Positions 1 to 5,962 of a DNA stretch of 21,452 nucleotides are shown piece by piece (the stretch's first letter is position 1; each line of letters begins with the position of its first letter). A program made the position numbers and the translations under genes. Below the pieces are notes generated by a model. That model had not been told where the DNA came from. It worked only from the letters and a program-made list of their open reading frames with translations, and made no database searches. This DNA comes from Treponema sp. (GTDB lineage: Bacteria > Spirochaetota > Spirochaetia > Treponematales > Breznakiellaceae). The DNA lies in the NCBI GenBank assembly GCA_031254175.1, contig JAIRUY010000095.1, positions 1 to 21,452 of the forward strand. The letters run 5' to 3'.

Positions 1-667
1 GAACAGCGCCCCGTCCCACCATTACCGCATCGTAAAGACAACTTGCAGCCCGGCCGGCAAGCTCATCTGCGCAAGCTATGTCCCCATTTCCAACCACGGG
101 GATTTTCAGCTCCTTCTTCAAACAGCCAACATACTCCCAGCGGGCAAGCCGTTTGAACTTTTCCATGACTGTTCGCGGGTGCAGAGTAATCAGCTCTGTC
201 CCTTCGGCTTCCAAACGACGGCAAAATCGCACCAAATACTCAAAGTCGTCCTTGTAGCCGATTCGCAGTTTTACGCTGAGGCGACGCTTGACAACCGGCC
301 TGACACAGGCAATCAATTCTCCGGCACGATCAATGGAAGACATCCAGGCGGCTCCGGCTCCGGTCTTCCGGATCATCGGGGCGCTGCAACCCATATTGAT
401 ATCAATTCCGGCACATTCCATTCTGTCCAAAATAGCGGCCGCCCGTGAAATTTGCCCGGAATCAGAACCAACTACCTGATATACAAGTTTTTCCGGTTTT
501 GGACCGGCATCAATATACCATTTTTCAAGAGGGCCGCCGGCAATAAGAGCCGCTGCGCTTATCATTTCGGAAAAATAGCTGTCACAACCGCCAAATTCTT
601 CTATCAACTCTCTTAAAGCTCTATGGCTTAACTCCGCCATAGGCGCCAATATTAACGATTTACTCAC
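1..667 (-). CDS. tRNA-dihydrouridine synthase (Dus family), 3' end outside window
   Basis: Flavin enzyme that reduces specific uridines in tRNA to dihydrouridine in the cytoplasm, using NADPH. About 222 residues are visible from the start; the rest lies beyond the left edge. The N-terminus (SKSLILAPMAELS) is the usual first strand of the Dus TIM barrel. The catalytic Cys is about residue 94 in DINMGCSAP, followed by KTGAGAAW; LHPRT and VVGNGDI are the expected tRNA/FMN site motifs, and DAVMVGRGA near the edge is the phosphate-binding loop. Most Dus proteins have Pro after the catalytic Cys; here it is Ser-Ala-Pro. The GTG start at 667 is chosen because GGAGG precedes it by 7 nt and nothing in frame upstream is better. 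An extended -10 promoter lies about 60 nt upstream. Family is certain; the subfamily (DusA/B/C) is not. Confidence 0.9.
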   Translation of the reverse strand, partial: MSKSLILAPMAELSHRALRELIEEFGGCDSYFSEMISAAALIAGGPLEKWYIDAGPKPEKLVYQVVGSDSGQISRAAAILDRMECAGIDINMGCSAPMIRKTGAGAAWMSSIDRAGELIACVRPVVKRRLSVKLRIGYKDDFEYLVRFCRRLEAEGTELITLHPRTVMEKFKRLARWEYVGCLKKELKIPVVGNGDIACADELAGRAASCLYDAVMVGRGAV

Positions 668-711
668 ACATTCGCCTCCAAAAATAATGGCCATATTGGC
701 TCTTGCTTTGC

Positions 712-740
712 TTGACTTCTTTTTAATTATACCATATACT
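712..740 (+). promoter_or_regulatory. Sigma70-type promoter for the response regulator
   Basis: TTGACT (712-717), a 17-bp spacer, then TATACT (735-740): each hexamer is one base from consensus and the spacing is ideal. The predicted transcript start near 747 coincides with the ribosome binding site AGAGGAG (747-753), so the mRNA leader would be only about 15 nt. This argues against a start at the upstream in-frame ATG at 687. Confidence 0.65.
726..734 (-). promoter_or_regulatory. Extended -10 promoter for the dus gene
   Basis: On the minus strand this reads TGGTATAAT, a perfect extended -10 element (TGN plus TATAAT). No good -35 is visible, but extended -10 promoters can do without one. It predicts a transcript start near 719 and a leader of about 50 nt before the GTG at 667. 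It sits inside the spacer of the opposing promoter at 712-740. Confidence 0.55.
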
Positions 741-761
741 GAATACAGAGGAGCGCACCGC

Positions 762-1199
762 ATGATTGCAAAGAGTGATATGCCCAATATCAATGAAAAA
801 GCCGCTGAAGGGATAAAACCTGAGGGTGTACCATACCGGGTTCTTGTCGTTGATGACTCAATGTTTATAGCAAAACAGCTTGGACAGATTTTCACATCTG
901 AGGGTTTTGAAGTAGCGGATACTGCTGCCGATGGGGCTCAGGGGTTGGAAAAATATAAAGCCCTGCATCCAAATGTTGATCTGGTTACACTGGACATTAC
1001 AATGCCGGTAATGGATGGTGTTTCCGCGTTGGAAAAAATCCTTGAGTTTGACAAAACTGCAAATATAATAATGGTCAGCGCTTTGGGCAAGGAAGATGTT
1101 GTAAAAAAATGTCTCCTAATGGGAGCCAAGAGCTACATTGTAAAACCGCTTGATAGAAAAAAGGTTCTCGAAAGGGTCGTTTCCGTCCTAAAACGGTAG
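762..1199 (+). CDS. Stand-alone CheY-like response regulator
   Basis: Single receiver domain of 145 residues that would take a phosphoryl group from a histidine kinase and signal by protein contact. After a roughly 25-residue N-terminal extension come the acidic pair (VLVVDDS), the phosphoacceptor Asp in TLDITMPVMDG, the Ser of MVSALG and the conserved Lys of YIVKPL. All catalytic positions of the receiver fold are present and there is no output domain. The start at 762 is chosen because AGAGGAG lies 8 nt upstream and the promoter hexamers overlap the region before it; the in-frame ATG at 687 lies upstream of that promoter. A hairpin plus T-run follows the gene, so it is probably monocistronic. 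No cognate kinase or flagellar gene is adjacent, so calling it CheY would be a guess. Confidence 0.9.
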   Translation: MIAKSDMPNINEKAAEGIKPEGVPYRVLVVDDSMFIAKQLGQIFTSEGFEVADTAADGAQGLEKYKALHPNVDLVTLDITMPVMDGVSALEKILEFDKTANIIMVSALGKEDVVKKCLLMGAKSYIVKPLDRKKVLERVVSVLKR

Positions 1200-1217
1200 C
1201 AGCAAAAACTTTAAAAA

Positions 1218-1230
1218 AGAATAGTATTCT
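1218..1230. promoter_or_regulatory. 13-bp dyad upstream of the nag genes, possible operator
   Basis: AGAATA-G-TATTCT is a perfect two-fold symmetric site between the response regulator stop and the nagA leader. Its size and symmetry suit a dimeric repressor, but it is AT-rich, and no known operator is matched with certainty. Confidence 0.3.
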
Positions 1231-1237
1231 CCGGCAA

Positions 1238-1274
1238 AAAGTGAGGGTGTATTGTCCTCGCTTTATTGTTTTTT
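1238..1274 (+). terminator. Rho-independent terminator (or nag leader attenuator)
   Basis: AAAGTGAGG (1238-1246) pairs with CCTCGCTTT (1256-1264) as a 9-bp stem with one G-U pair and a 9-nt loop, followed by a T-rich tract ending in six Ts (1269-1274). It ends the receiver gene transcript. If a nag promoter lies further upstream it would act as an attenuator instead. It overlaps a possible TTG start at 1266, which makes that start unlikely. Confidence 0.6.
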
Positions 1275-1304
1275 ATGGTTATGGATTATAGCAAGAGTAT
1301 CATT

Positions 1305-2522
1305 ATGAATTCTGTCTGTTTCTACAATGGAACTGTTTTTACAGGTTTTTCAACAATGGAGCACTGCGCAGTGCTGGCGGAAGGCGGTCTCATTTCTGAC
1401 GTGTTTTCCCAAAAACGTTTCGAAAAGCGCAATTTCTCAAGCGATGTCAGTTTTATTGATGTTGAAGGCGCTTGCATTGCCCCCGGATTCATTGATACCC
1501 ATATTCACGGCATCGGCGGGTTTGGAACTGAAGATGCGGATGGCGAGTCTGTACTTGCTATGTCCGGACTGCTTGCCAAGCTGGGAGTAACCGCTTTTAA
1601 TCCAACCCTCTACCCGGGTGAACCGGAACAGATGCTTCAAACAATCAGAAAAATCACATCAAGTATTGGCAAAGAAGAAGGCGCAAGAATAATGGGGCTT
1701 CATCTTGAGGGCCCGTTTATTTCTCCTTCAAGGCTTGGAGTGCAAAGACCGGAAACAGTACGGCCTGTTGACCTCGATCTCATGGAACAGCTTTGGGAAG
1801 CATCATCCGGACACATCGTAAACATGACCGTAGCCCCTGAGTTAAAACACATGAGAGAGCTTGCTTTATTTTGTATCAAAAAGGGAATAGTTCTTCAGGC
1901 AGGGCATACAGATGCGGAATATGATAACATGGTGGAAGGAATGCAAAAAGGAATATTACATTCCACCCATTTTTTTAACGCGATGAGAAGGCTTGATCAC
2001 CGTAATCCCAATGCCGTAGGCGCCATTCTTATTCACCCGGAAATGTCATGCGAAATAATTGCCGATGGCTTTCATGTCCATCCGGATCTTTTTAAACTTT
2101 TGCTGCGAAATAAATCCATCGACAGGATTGTTCTTGTTACTGACGGACTTAAACCAACAGAGCAAAAAGAGGGGCCTTTTTTTGCGAATAACGAAGAAGT
2201 ATATTTTAAAAACGGCGTTTTTTACCGCAAGTCTGACGATGTTATTGCCGGCTCCGGATTAACAATGATCCGCGGAATACAGAATCTTGTCACAGGAGGG
2301 TTCAGTATTGAAGACGCTGTAAAAACGGCATCTTTGAACCCTGCCCAAATAATGCGGTATAATAATCAAGGTGCTATAATACCGGGGCGTTTCGCCGATA
2401 TTACGGTATTCGACAAAAATTTTGAAATACGTTATGTGATGATAGGCGGAAAAATGGCAAAAACGCCTGATAAATCAACAAAAGGAGAAAATAATGCGTT
2501 TAGTTATTCATCAAAATCATGA
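1305..2522 (+). CDS. nagA: N-acetylglucosamine-6-phosphate deacetylase
   Basis: Cytoplasmic enzyme that removes acetate from GlcNAc-6-P to give glucosamine-6-P, the substrate of the next gene. The protein is about 405 residues from this start, close to the usual 380-400. Amidohydrolase motifs are in order: APGFIDTHIHG (His66, His68), GLHLEGPFIS (Glu135, metal ligand), QAGHTDAEYD (His201), HSTHFFNAM (His222), IIADGFHVHP, and the catalytic Asp in VLVTDGLKPT (Asp280), with GRFADITVFD closing the small beta domain. Start choice is uncertain. The frame is open back to TTG 1266 and ATG 1281, but 1266 lies within the terminator tail and neither has a ribosome site; 1305 has AAGAG 7 nt upstream and begins the expected beta strand. 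The 3' end overlaps nagB by 29 nt, implying coupling. Confidence 0.92.
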   Translation: MNSVCFYNGTVFTGFSTMEHCAVLAEGGLISDVFSQKRFEKRNFSSDVSFIDVEGACIAPGFIDTHIHGIGGFGTEDADGESVLAMSGLLAKLGVTAFNPTLYPGEPEQMLQTIRKITSSIGKEEGARIMGLHLEGPFISPSRLGVQRPETVRPVDLDLMEQLWEASSGHIVNMTVAPELKHMRELALFCIKKGIVLQAGHTDAEYDNMVEGMQKGILHSTHFFNAMRRLDHRNPNAVGAILIHPEMSCEIIADGFHVHPDLFKLLLRNKSIDRIVLVTDGLKPTEQKEGPFFANNEEVYFKNGVFYRKSDDVIAGSGLTMIRGIQNLVTGGFSIEDAVKTASLNPAQIMRYNNQGAIIPGRFADITVFDKNFEIRYVMIGGKMAKTPDKSTKGENNAFSYSSKS

Positions 2523-3291
2523 AAAAGCAAGTTTGTGGGCAGCCGGGTATATTGCAGACAGGATAAATTCCTGCAAAGATAAGCCTTTCATACTGGGACT
2601 TCCGACAGGCTCAAGCCCGCTTGCTATTTACAAAGAATTTATCAGAATGAACAAAGAAGGAAAACTTTCATTTAAAAATGTACGCACTTTTAACATGGAT
2701 GAGTATATCGGCCTTTCGGCAAACCACCAGCAAAGTTACCGTTATTTTATGATGGAAAATCTTTTTAAGCATATTGATATTGATCCTAAACACATACATA
2801 TTCCCGACGGGACGGCATCTGATCTTGAAAAAGAGTGCAGATTATACGAAGAAGCAATCACTGCCGAAGGCGGAATTGAGCTTTTCCTTGGCGGCATGGG
2901 AACTGACGGCCATATTGCCTTTAACGAACCCGGGTCTTCTCTTTCTTCACGAACAAGAATAAAAACGCTCACAGAAGAAACAAGAGCTGTCAACGCCCGC
3001 TTCTTTGACGGCGATGTTTCAAAAGTACCGGCTACTGCATTGACCGTAGGCGTTGGAACTGTAATGGCGGCCCGTGAAATAGTAATTATCGTAACAGGAA
3101 GAAACAAAGCCCGCGCGCTTAAGGCTGTGGTAGAAGAAGGAGTAAACCACATGTGGACATTATCCTGTCTGCAGATGCACCAGCGCGCAATTATTGTTTG
3201 TGATGATGAAGCGACGGAAGAACTGAAAGTTGGAACTGTAAAATATTTTAAGGATATAGAAAGAGAAGCAATAAAGCAGCAAGGAACATAA
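2494..3291 (+). CDS. nagB: Glucosamine-6-phosphate deaminase
   Basis: Converts glucosamine-6-P to fructose-6-P and ammonia, feeding amino sugars into glycolysis. It has 265 residues against 266 in E. coli, and aligns almost without gaps. Catalytic residues are present: Asp69 in FNMDEYIG, and Asp138, His140 and Glu145 in GTDGHIAFNEP. The residues that form the E. coli allosteric GlcNAc-6-P site (Ser151, Ser152, Arg158, Lys160) are also conserved here as Ser148, Ser149, Arg155 and Lys157, so this is likely the allosterically activated hexameric type. The start is set by AAAGGAG, 6-8 nt upstream, inside the nagA 3' end. The gene overlaps nagA and is followed after 1 nt by the next gene, so all three are probably one operon. 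Confidence 0.96.
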   Translation: MRLVIHQNHEKASLWAAGYIADRINSCKDKPFILGLPTGSSPLAIYKEFIRMNKEGKLSFKNVRTFNMDEYIGLSANHQQSYRYFMMENLFKHIDIDPKHIHIPDGTASDLEKECRLYEEAITAEGGIELFLGGMGTDGHIAFNEPGSSLSSRTRIKTLTEETRAVNARFFDGDVSKVPATALTVGVGTVMAAREIVIIVTGRNKARALKAVVEEGVNHMWTLSCLQMHQRAIIVCDDEATEELKVGTVKYFKDIEREAIKQQGT

Positions 3292-3292
3292 A

Positions 3293-4411
3293 TTGAGGAT
3301 TAGGGAATGGTTAAACCCATTGATGCTGATATTTTTTTTATTTTTATCAGCCAACGCCCCGTTTTGCTCAGCCCAAAGCGATCATCTCGTCTCTTTCTCT
3401 GATCCTTCAAGGATATGGGGAAACGGGATAGAGCGGGTAATCGAAGAGGCCTACAGACGATTTTTCAGAACCAGAATTATTGACGGCAAAATAATAAACA
3501 TCAGGCTGCCGTTTGCGGAAAACCACGAACGCAGCATTCTTCTTGATTCCGATTGGGATTTTGTCGCGGGCGGCAAGGGAAGCCCTGAATTACTTTGGCC
3601 AATAATTGAAAATATACTTGATTCAGAAGATTTTGCAAAATATATAAACTCCCTGTCCAGCGGACGGGAAAGCGTATATATTTTTGACATCCCGGAAAGA
3701 AAATGGAGTATCTCCACAGAACCTTTTGATATCGCAAGAATGAAGGCTTCTTTCTACAGAGGGCTTCCCCACCGCCCCTATGTGCTGACATCGGGAAGAG
3801 GCGCGTTTGAAAGTGATGTATACAACTACCTGTACTGCATAGGACATGTGGGGATGGATTGTTCCGGTTTTGTCTGGGACATTTTATCCTACATCGGCAG
3901 ACAGGGCGGAATTGATCTGGGAAGGACGTTAAGCCCTGTTCTTGGAGTTCCGCGCGGCGCTGATCCTGCGCGTTTTGTAGGCACATCGTTTTTTAATTCA
4001 AGAAGTTCTGAAATAATCGCGGTAAATGACGAAATCCGCAATCTCCGCCCGGCAGATATCATCCTTTTCAGGAATGCGGACGGCGGTATGGCGCACTCGG
4101 CAATTATACAGTCAATTGATTTTACAAACGGAACCATTCGTTATCTGCAATGCACAGATGAAGCGCCGCTGCCGGAACGCGGAGTTCACGAGTCATTCAT
4201 TCGTTTTAATCCTTCAAATCCGCGCGTCTCGTTAAGCGATCCTTCTCTTCACTGGACACAAAAGCGTTTTGCTCCGTTTCCCGGCGAAAAAGACAGTCCG
4301 TTTTCAGATGACGGTGAACGTTACCGCGCCTTCAGCGAACATGGCGGCGGAAGAGTTGTACGCCTGCGGGCTTTGGTCCCGGTTATCGAAAGAATAAACA
4401 GAAACAGATAA
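3293..4411 (+). CDS. Secreted NlpC/P60-like cysteine hydrolase
   Basis: A 372-residue exported protein of unknown detailed function. Residues 1-28 look like a signal peptide: charged start, hydrophobic core LMLIFFLFLSA and a likely cut after FCSA. The centre has the NlpC/P60 papain-like signature: nucleophile Cys190 in MDCSGFVWD, then LRPADIILF and catalytic His268 in GGMAHSAII, with a possible third polar residue near YLQCTDE. Such enzymes usually cut cell wall peptides, though related folds are amidases or transpeptidases. About 150 residues before the domain have no fold I recognise. The TTG start at 3293 is supported by AAGGAA (3281-3286) 6 nt upstream; the nearby ATG at 3307 is out of frame. 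It begins 1 nt after the nagB stop, linking it to amino sugar metabolism. Confidence 0.75.
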   Translation: MRIREWLNPLMLIFFLFLSANAPFCSAQSDHLVSFSDPSRIWGNGIERVIEEAYRRFFRTRIIDGKIINIRLPFAENHERSILLDSDWDFVAGGKGSPELLWPIIENILDSEDFAKYINSLSSGRESVYIFDIPERKWSISTEPFDIARMKASFYRGLPHRPYVLTSGRGAFESDVYNYLYCIGHVGMDCSGFVWDILSYIGRQGGIDLGRTLSPVLGVPRGADPARFVGTSFFNSRSSEIIAVNDEIRNLRPADIILFRNADGGMAHSAIIQSIDFTNGTIRYLQCTDEAPLPERGVHESFIRFNPSNPRVSLSDPSLHWTQKRFAPFPGEKDSPFSDDGERYRAFSEHGGGRVVRLRALVPVIERINRNR

Positions 4412-4424
4412 TTGAGTTAAAAAA

Positions 4425-5081
4425 TTATTCGATATTTTCTGTCAGGCAGGCTGCCGCTTCTTTCCATACAGTTTGATCAGCCACGCACAGGGCGGAAAAC
4501 TCTTCCTGTCTGCCGTAAGCTGACAGTTCTATAAATTTATCCAGTCTTGTTTTAAGTTTTTCAAACTTTTGCTCCTGAAAATTCACAATCCATGCAGGTG
4601 TCTGTCTTTTTTTTCCTTTTAGAGTAAAAGTGAGCCCTGAGTAATGCACAGCGCAAAGACCGTCAGATAAAACAAAAAAATCGCGTAATTCTCTTTCTTC
4701 GCTTGAGTTTCCGTCTGAACCGCAGAGGAAATCAAAATATTCCTGTTCTATCTTTTCCCGCTCAACACAAACAGGGCATCTGCCTTTTGGACGCCAAAAA
4801 CTTTTTTTCCTGAAAGAATCAATGCGGTCTTCAAGAATGTCACGGCAAAGGATTGCAACTGCAAGACCGTCACGGAAAGAAACAAGATGCCTTGAGTGAA
4901 ATGAACAGAAACCTCCGGCAGCGCGGTAAAGTGCGCGGAAACCGCGGTTTGTGATATGCTCAAATAATGTGTTGTCTATGTACCTGTTTGCCCGATCGCT
5001 TACAATCCTGCATATGGGGCAGCCGGGTTTTTCTGCCGCTTTTTGGAACTCAAAAAAATTAATATGTTTTTCAACAGCCAT
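4425..5081 (-). CDS. Protein with two CxxC...CxxH modules (resembles DUF6062)
   Basis: A soluble 218-residue protein without signal peptide. It contains two similar Cys/His units: Cys21-x2-Cys24 (CPIC) with Cys59-x2-His62 (GFCSFH), and Cys102-x2-Cys105 (CPVC) with Cys143-x2-His146 (GLCAVH). Each has the ligand set of a zinc-ribbon or treble-clef site, and the spacing suggests an internal duplication. This pattern resembles the uncharacterised DUF6062 family; I am fairly but not fully sure of the name. The C-terminal 70 residues are helical and charged. The ATG follows GGAGC at about 5 nt. It is the last gene of a minus-strand trio, 23 nt after the HIT gene, and lies tail to tail with the NlpC/P60-like gene, 13 nt apart. 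Function unknown. Confidence 0.7.
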   Translation of the reverse strand: MAVEKHINFFEFQKAAEKPGCPICRIVSDRANRYIDNTLFEHITNRGFRALYRAAGGFCSFHSRHLVSFRDGLAVAILCRDILEDRIDSFRKKSFWRPKGRCPVCVEREKIEQEYFDFLCGSDGNSSEERELRDFFVLSDGLCAVHYSGLTFTLKGKKRQTPAWIVNFQEQKFEKLKTRLDKFIELSAYGRQEEFSALCVADQTVWKEAAACLTENIE

Positions 5082-5104
5082 TTAATGCTCCGCAGCCTTG
5101 CCCT

Positions 5105-5449
5105 TCACCCGGGCGGCCAGCCTAAAGTGCGGCCTCCAAGAAAATGAATATGCAGATGATCAACAGTCTGACCGCCGTCTTTTTTTGCGTTTATTACGAA
5201 GCGGCCTCCCTTTTCTTCACATCCTTCCTTTTTTGCCAATTCCTGCGCTTTGTGAAACAAACGGCCAATGAGCGAAGCGTCTTCTTCTTTTAATTCCAAA
5301 AGGTTATTAATGTGTTTCTTTGGAATAACAAGAAAATGCACCGGAGCCATGGGATTTATATCATAAAAGGCAAGCATTTCATTATCTTCATAAATTTTTT
5401 TGCTCTGGATTTCTCCGGCAATTATTTTACAAAAAAGGCAGTCACTCAT
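5105..5449 (-). CDS. HIT-family nucleotide hydrolase (HINT type)
   Basis: Small cytoplasmic purine nucleoside phosphoramidase-like protein, 114 residues, the usual HINT length. The N-terminus has CLFCKIIAGEI, where the Cys pair binds zinc in some members, followed by ENEMLAFYDI-like and HFLVIPKKH strands. The active site triad is HLHIHFLGG: His98, His100 (expected nucleophile) and His102. The C-terminal GWPPG is typical of bacterial members. Its ATG overlaps the stop of the upstream lipoprotein gene by 4 nt, and the ribosome site (TGGAAAA) is poor, so translation is probably coupled to that gene. The substrate cannot be inferred from the sequence. Confidence 0.93.
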   Translation of the reverse strand: MSDCLFCKIIAGEIQSKKIYEDNEMLAFYDINPMAPVHFLVIPKKHINNLLELKEEDASLIGRLFHKAQELAKKEGCEEKGGRFVINAKKDGGQTVDHLHIHFLGGRTLGWPPG

Positions 5450-5790
5450 TTTTCCATTATAGCATTGTTTACTGCTTCCAGAAAGCCCTTGCTTGTTATT
5501 GTAGCGCCGGAAACCGTATCTACATCTGTACTGTTGTATTCAATTACCGCGTCGATCAATTCTTCCATTGCGGCTCCTCCGACAAAACGGTCTTCCGAGG
5601 AATCGATGACAATAATTTCTGTGATAAACCCTCCGCTCATACATACTTGCACATGAATTGGCCCTCTGTATCCGGCGGAGATTCCTTCATAAAATCTTTC
5701 ATTCTGTTCCTGCGTAAGAATCCCGATCTTTCCAATTACAGCACAGCCCGATAAAATGAGCATTGTTATCATAAATAAAGCATATTTCAT
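5446..5790 (-). CDS. Small FMN-binding-domain lipoprotein
   Basis: A 114-residue lipoprotein. The first 16 residues form a lipoprotein signal (lipobox LSGC, Cys16), so it should be anchored in a membrane facing the periplasm. The remainder is a single FMN-binding domain as in NqrC/RnfG. DTVSGATITSKGF (residues 91-103) carries the SGAT motif in which ApbE flavin transferase joins FMN to Thr (Thr97 here). No transmembrane electron carrier is next to it, so its redox partner is unknown. GGAGG lies 5 nt before the ATG. The first codons form one arm of a 14-bp inverted repeat whose other arm is in the 5' leader, so start access may be controlled by mRNA folding. First gene of the trio with the HIT and CxxC genes. 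Confidence 0.85.
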   Translation of the reverse strand: MKYALFMITMLILSGCAVIGKIGILTQEQNERFYEGISAGYRGPIHVQVCMSGGFITEIIVIDSSEDRFVGGAAMEELIDAVIEYNSTDVDTVSGATITSKGFLEAVNNAIMEK

Positions 5791-5834
5791 ACAAACCTCC
5801 GTACTCTATGGGTGCAGCCGTGAAATATGCTTTA
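5776..5834 (-). promoter_or_regulatory. Start-codon hairpin: 14-bp perfect inverted repeat
   Basis: TAAAGCATATTTCA (5776-5789) and TGAAATATGCTTTA (5821-5834) are exact reverse complements separated by 31 nt. In the minus-strand mRNA the upstream arm is in the leader. The downstream arm covers the U and G of the AUG and codons 2-5 of the FMN-binding lipoprotein. The ribosome binding site GGAGG (complement of 5796-5800) lies in the loop. Folding would occlude the start codon, so this may be a translational switch. A DNA role as a paired protein site is also possible. Confidence 0.6.
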
Positions 5835-5853
5835 CTGGAACTTAGAATTTACC

Positions 5854-5868
5854 ATGTTTTATTAACAT
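5854..5868. promoter_or_regulatory. 15-bp dyad in the divergent intergenic region
   Basis: ATGTT-N5-AACAT is perfectly symmetric and lies 14 bp upstream of the -35 element of the histidine kinase promoter, in the region shared with the divergent lipoprotein gene. Position and size suit a regulator site, but AT-rich dyads of this length also occur by chance. Confidence 0.25.
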
Positions 5869-5882
5869 AAACCTTTTTATTA

Positions 5883-5912
5883 TTGATGAAAGATGGATGA
5901 GTGGTATATAAT
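5883..5912 (+). promoter_or_regulatory. Sigma70-type promoter for the hybrid histidine kinase
   Basis: TTGATG (5883-5888), an 18-bp spacer and a perfect TATAAT (5907-5912). The predicted transcript start is near 5919, directly before the strong ribosome site AGGGGAGG (5921-5928). The leader would be only about 20 nt, the same design as the promoter at 712-740. Confidence 0.65.
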
Positions 5913-5962
5913 TATTCTAGAGGGGAGGTGTTTCTACGCTGGGTTTTATTCGAAAATATCTC

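Noticed and set aside
687..761. Upstream ATG extending the response regulator by 25 residues
   Set aside because: The extension lies over the promoter hexamers (712-740), lacks a ribosome site and is hydrophobic, unlike a receiver N-terminus. ATG 762 has AGAGGAG at the right distance.
1266..1304. Earlier nagA starts at TTG 1266 and ATG 1281
   Set aside because: 1266 lies in the tail of a terminator-like hairpin and neither start has a ribosome site. 1281 remains possible but less likely than 1305.
3501..3986. 161-residue open frame on the minus strand
   Set aside because: Antisense to the NlpC/P60-like gene, with low-complexity Arg/Cys/Gln-rich translation typical of a shadow frame.
4412..4424. 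Possible bidirectional terminator between the NlpC/P60-like and CxxC genes
   Set aside because: Only a weak AT-only pairing (ATAATT/AATTAT) is present, with no clean T-run on either strand.
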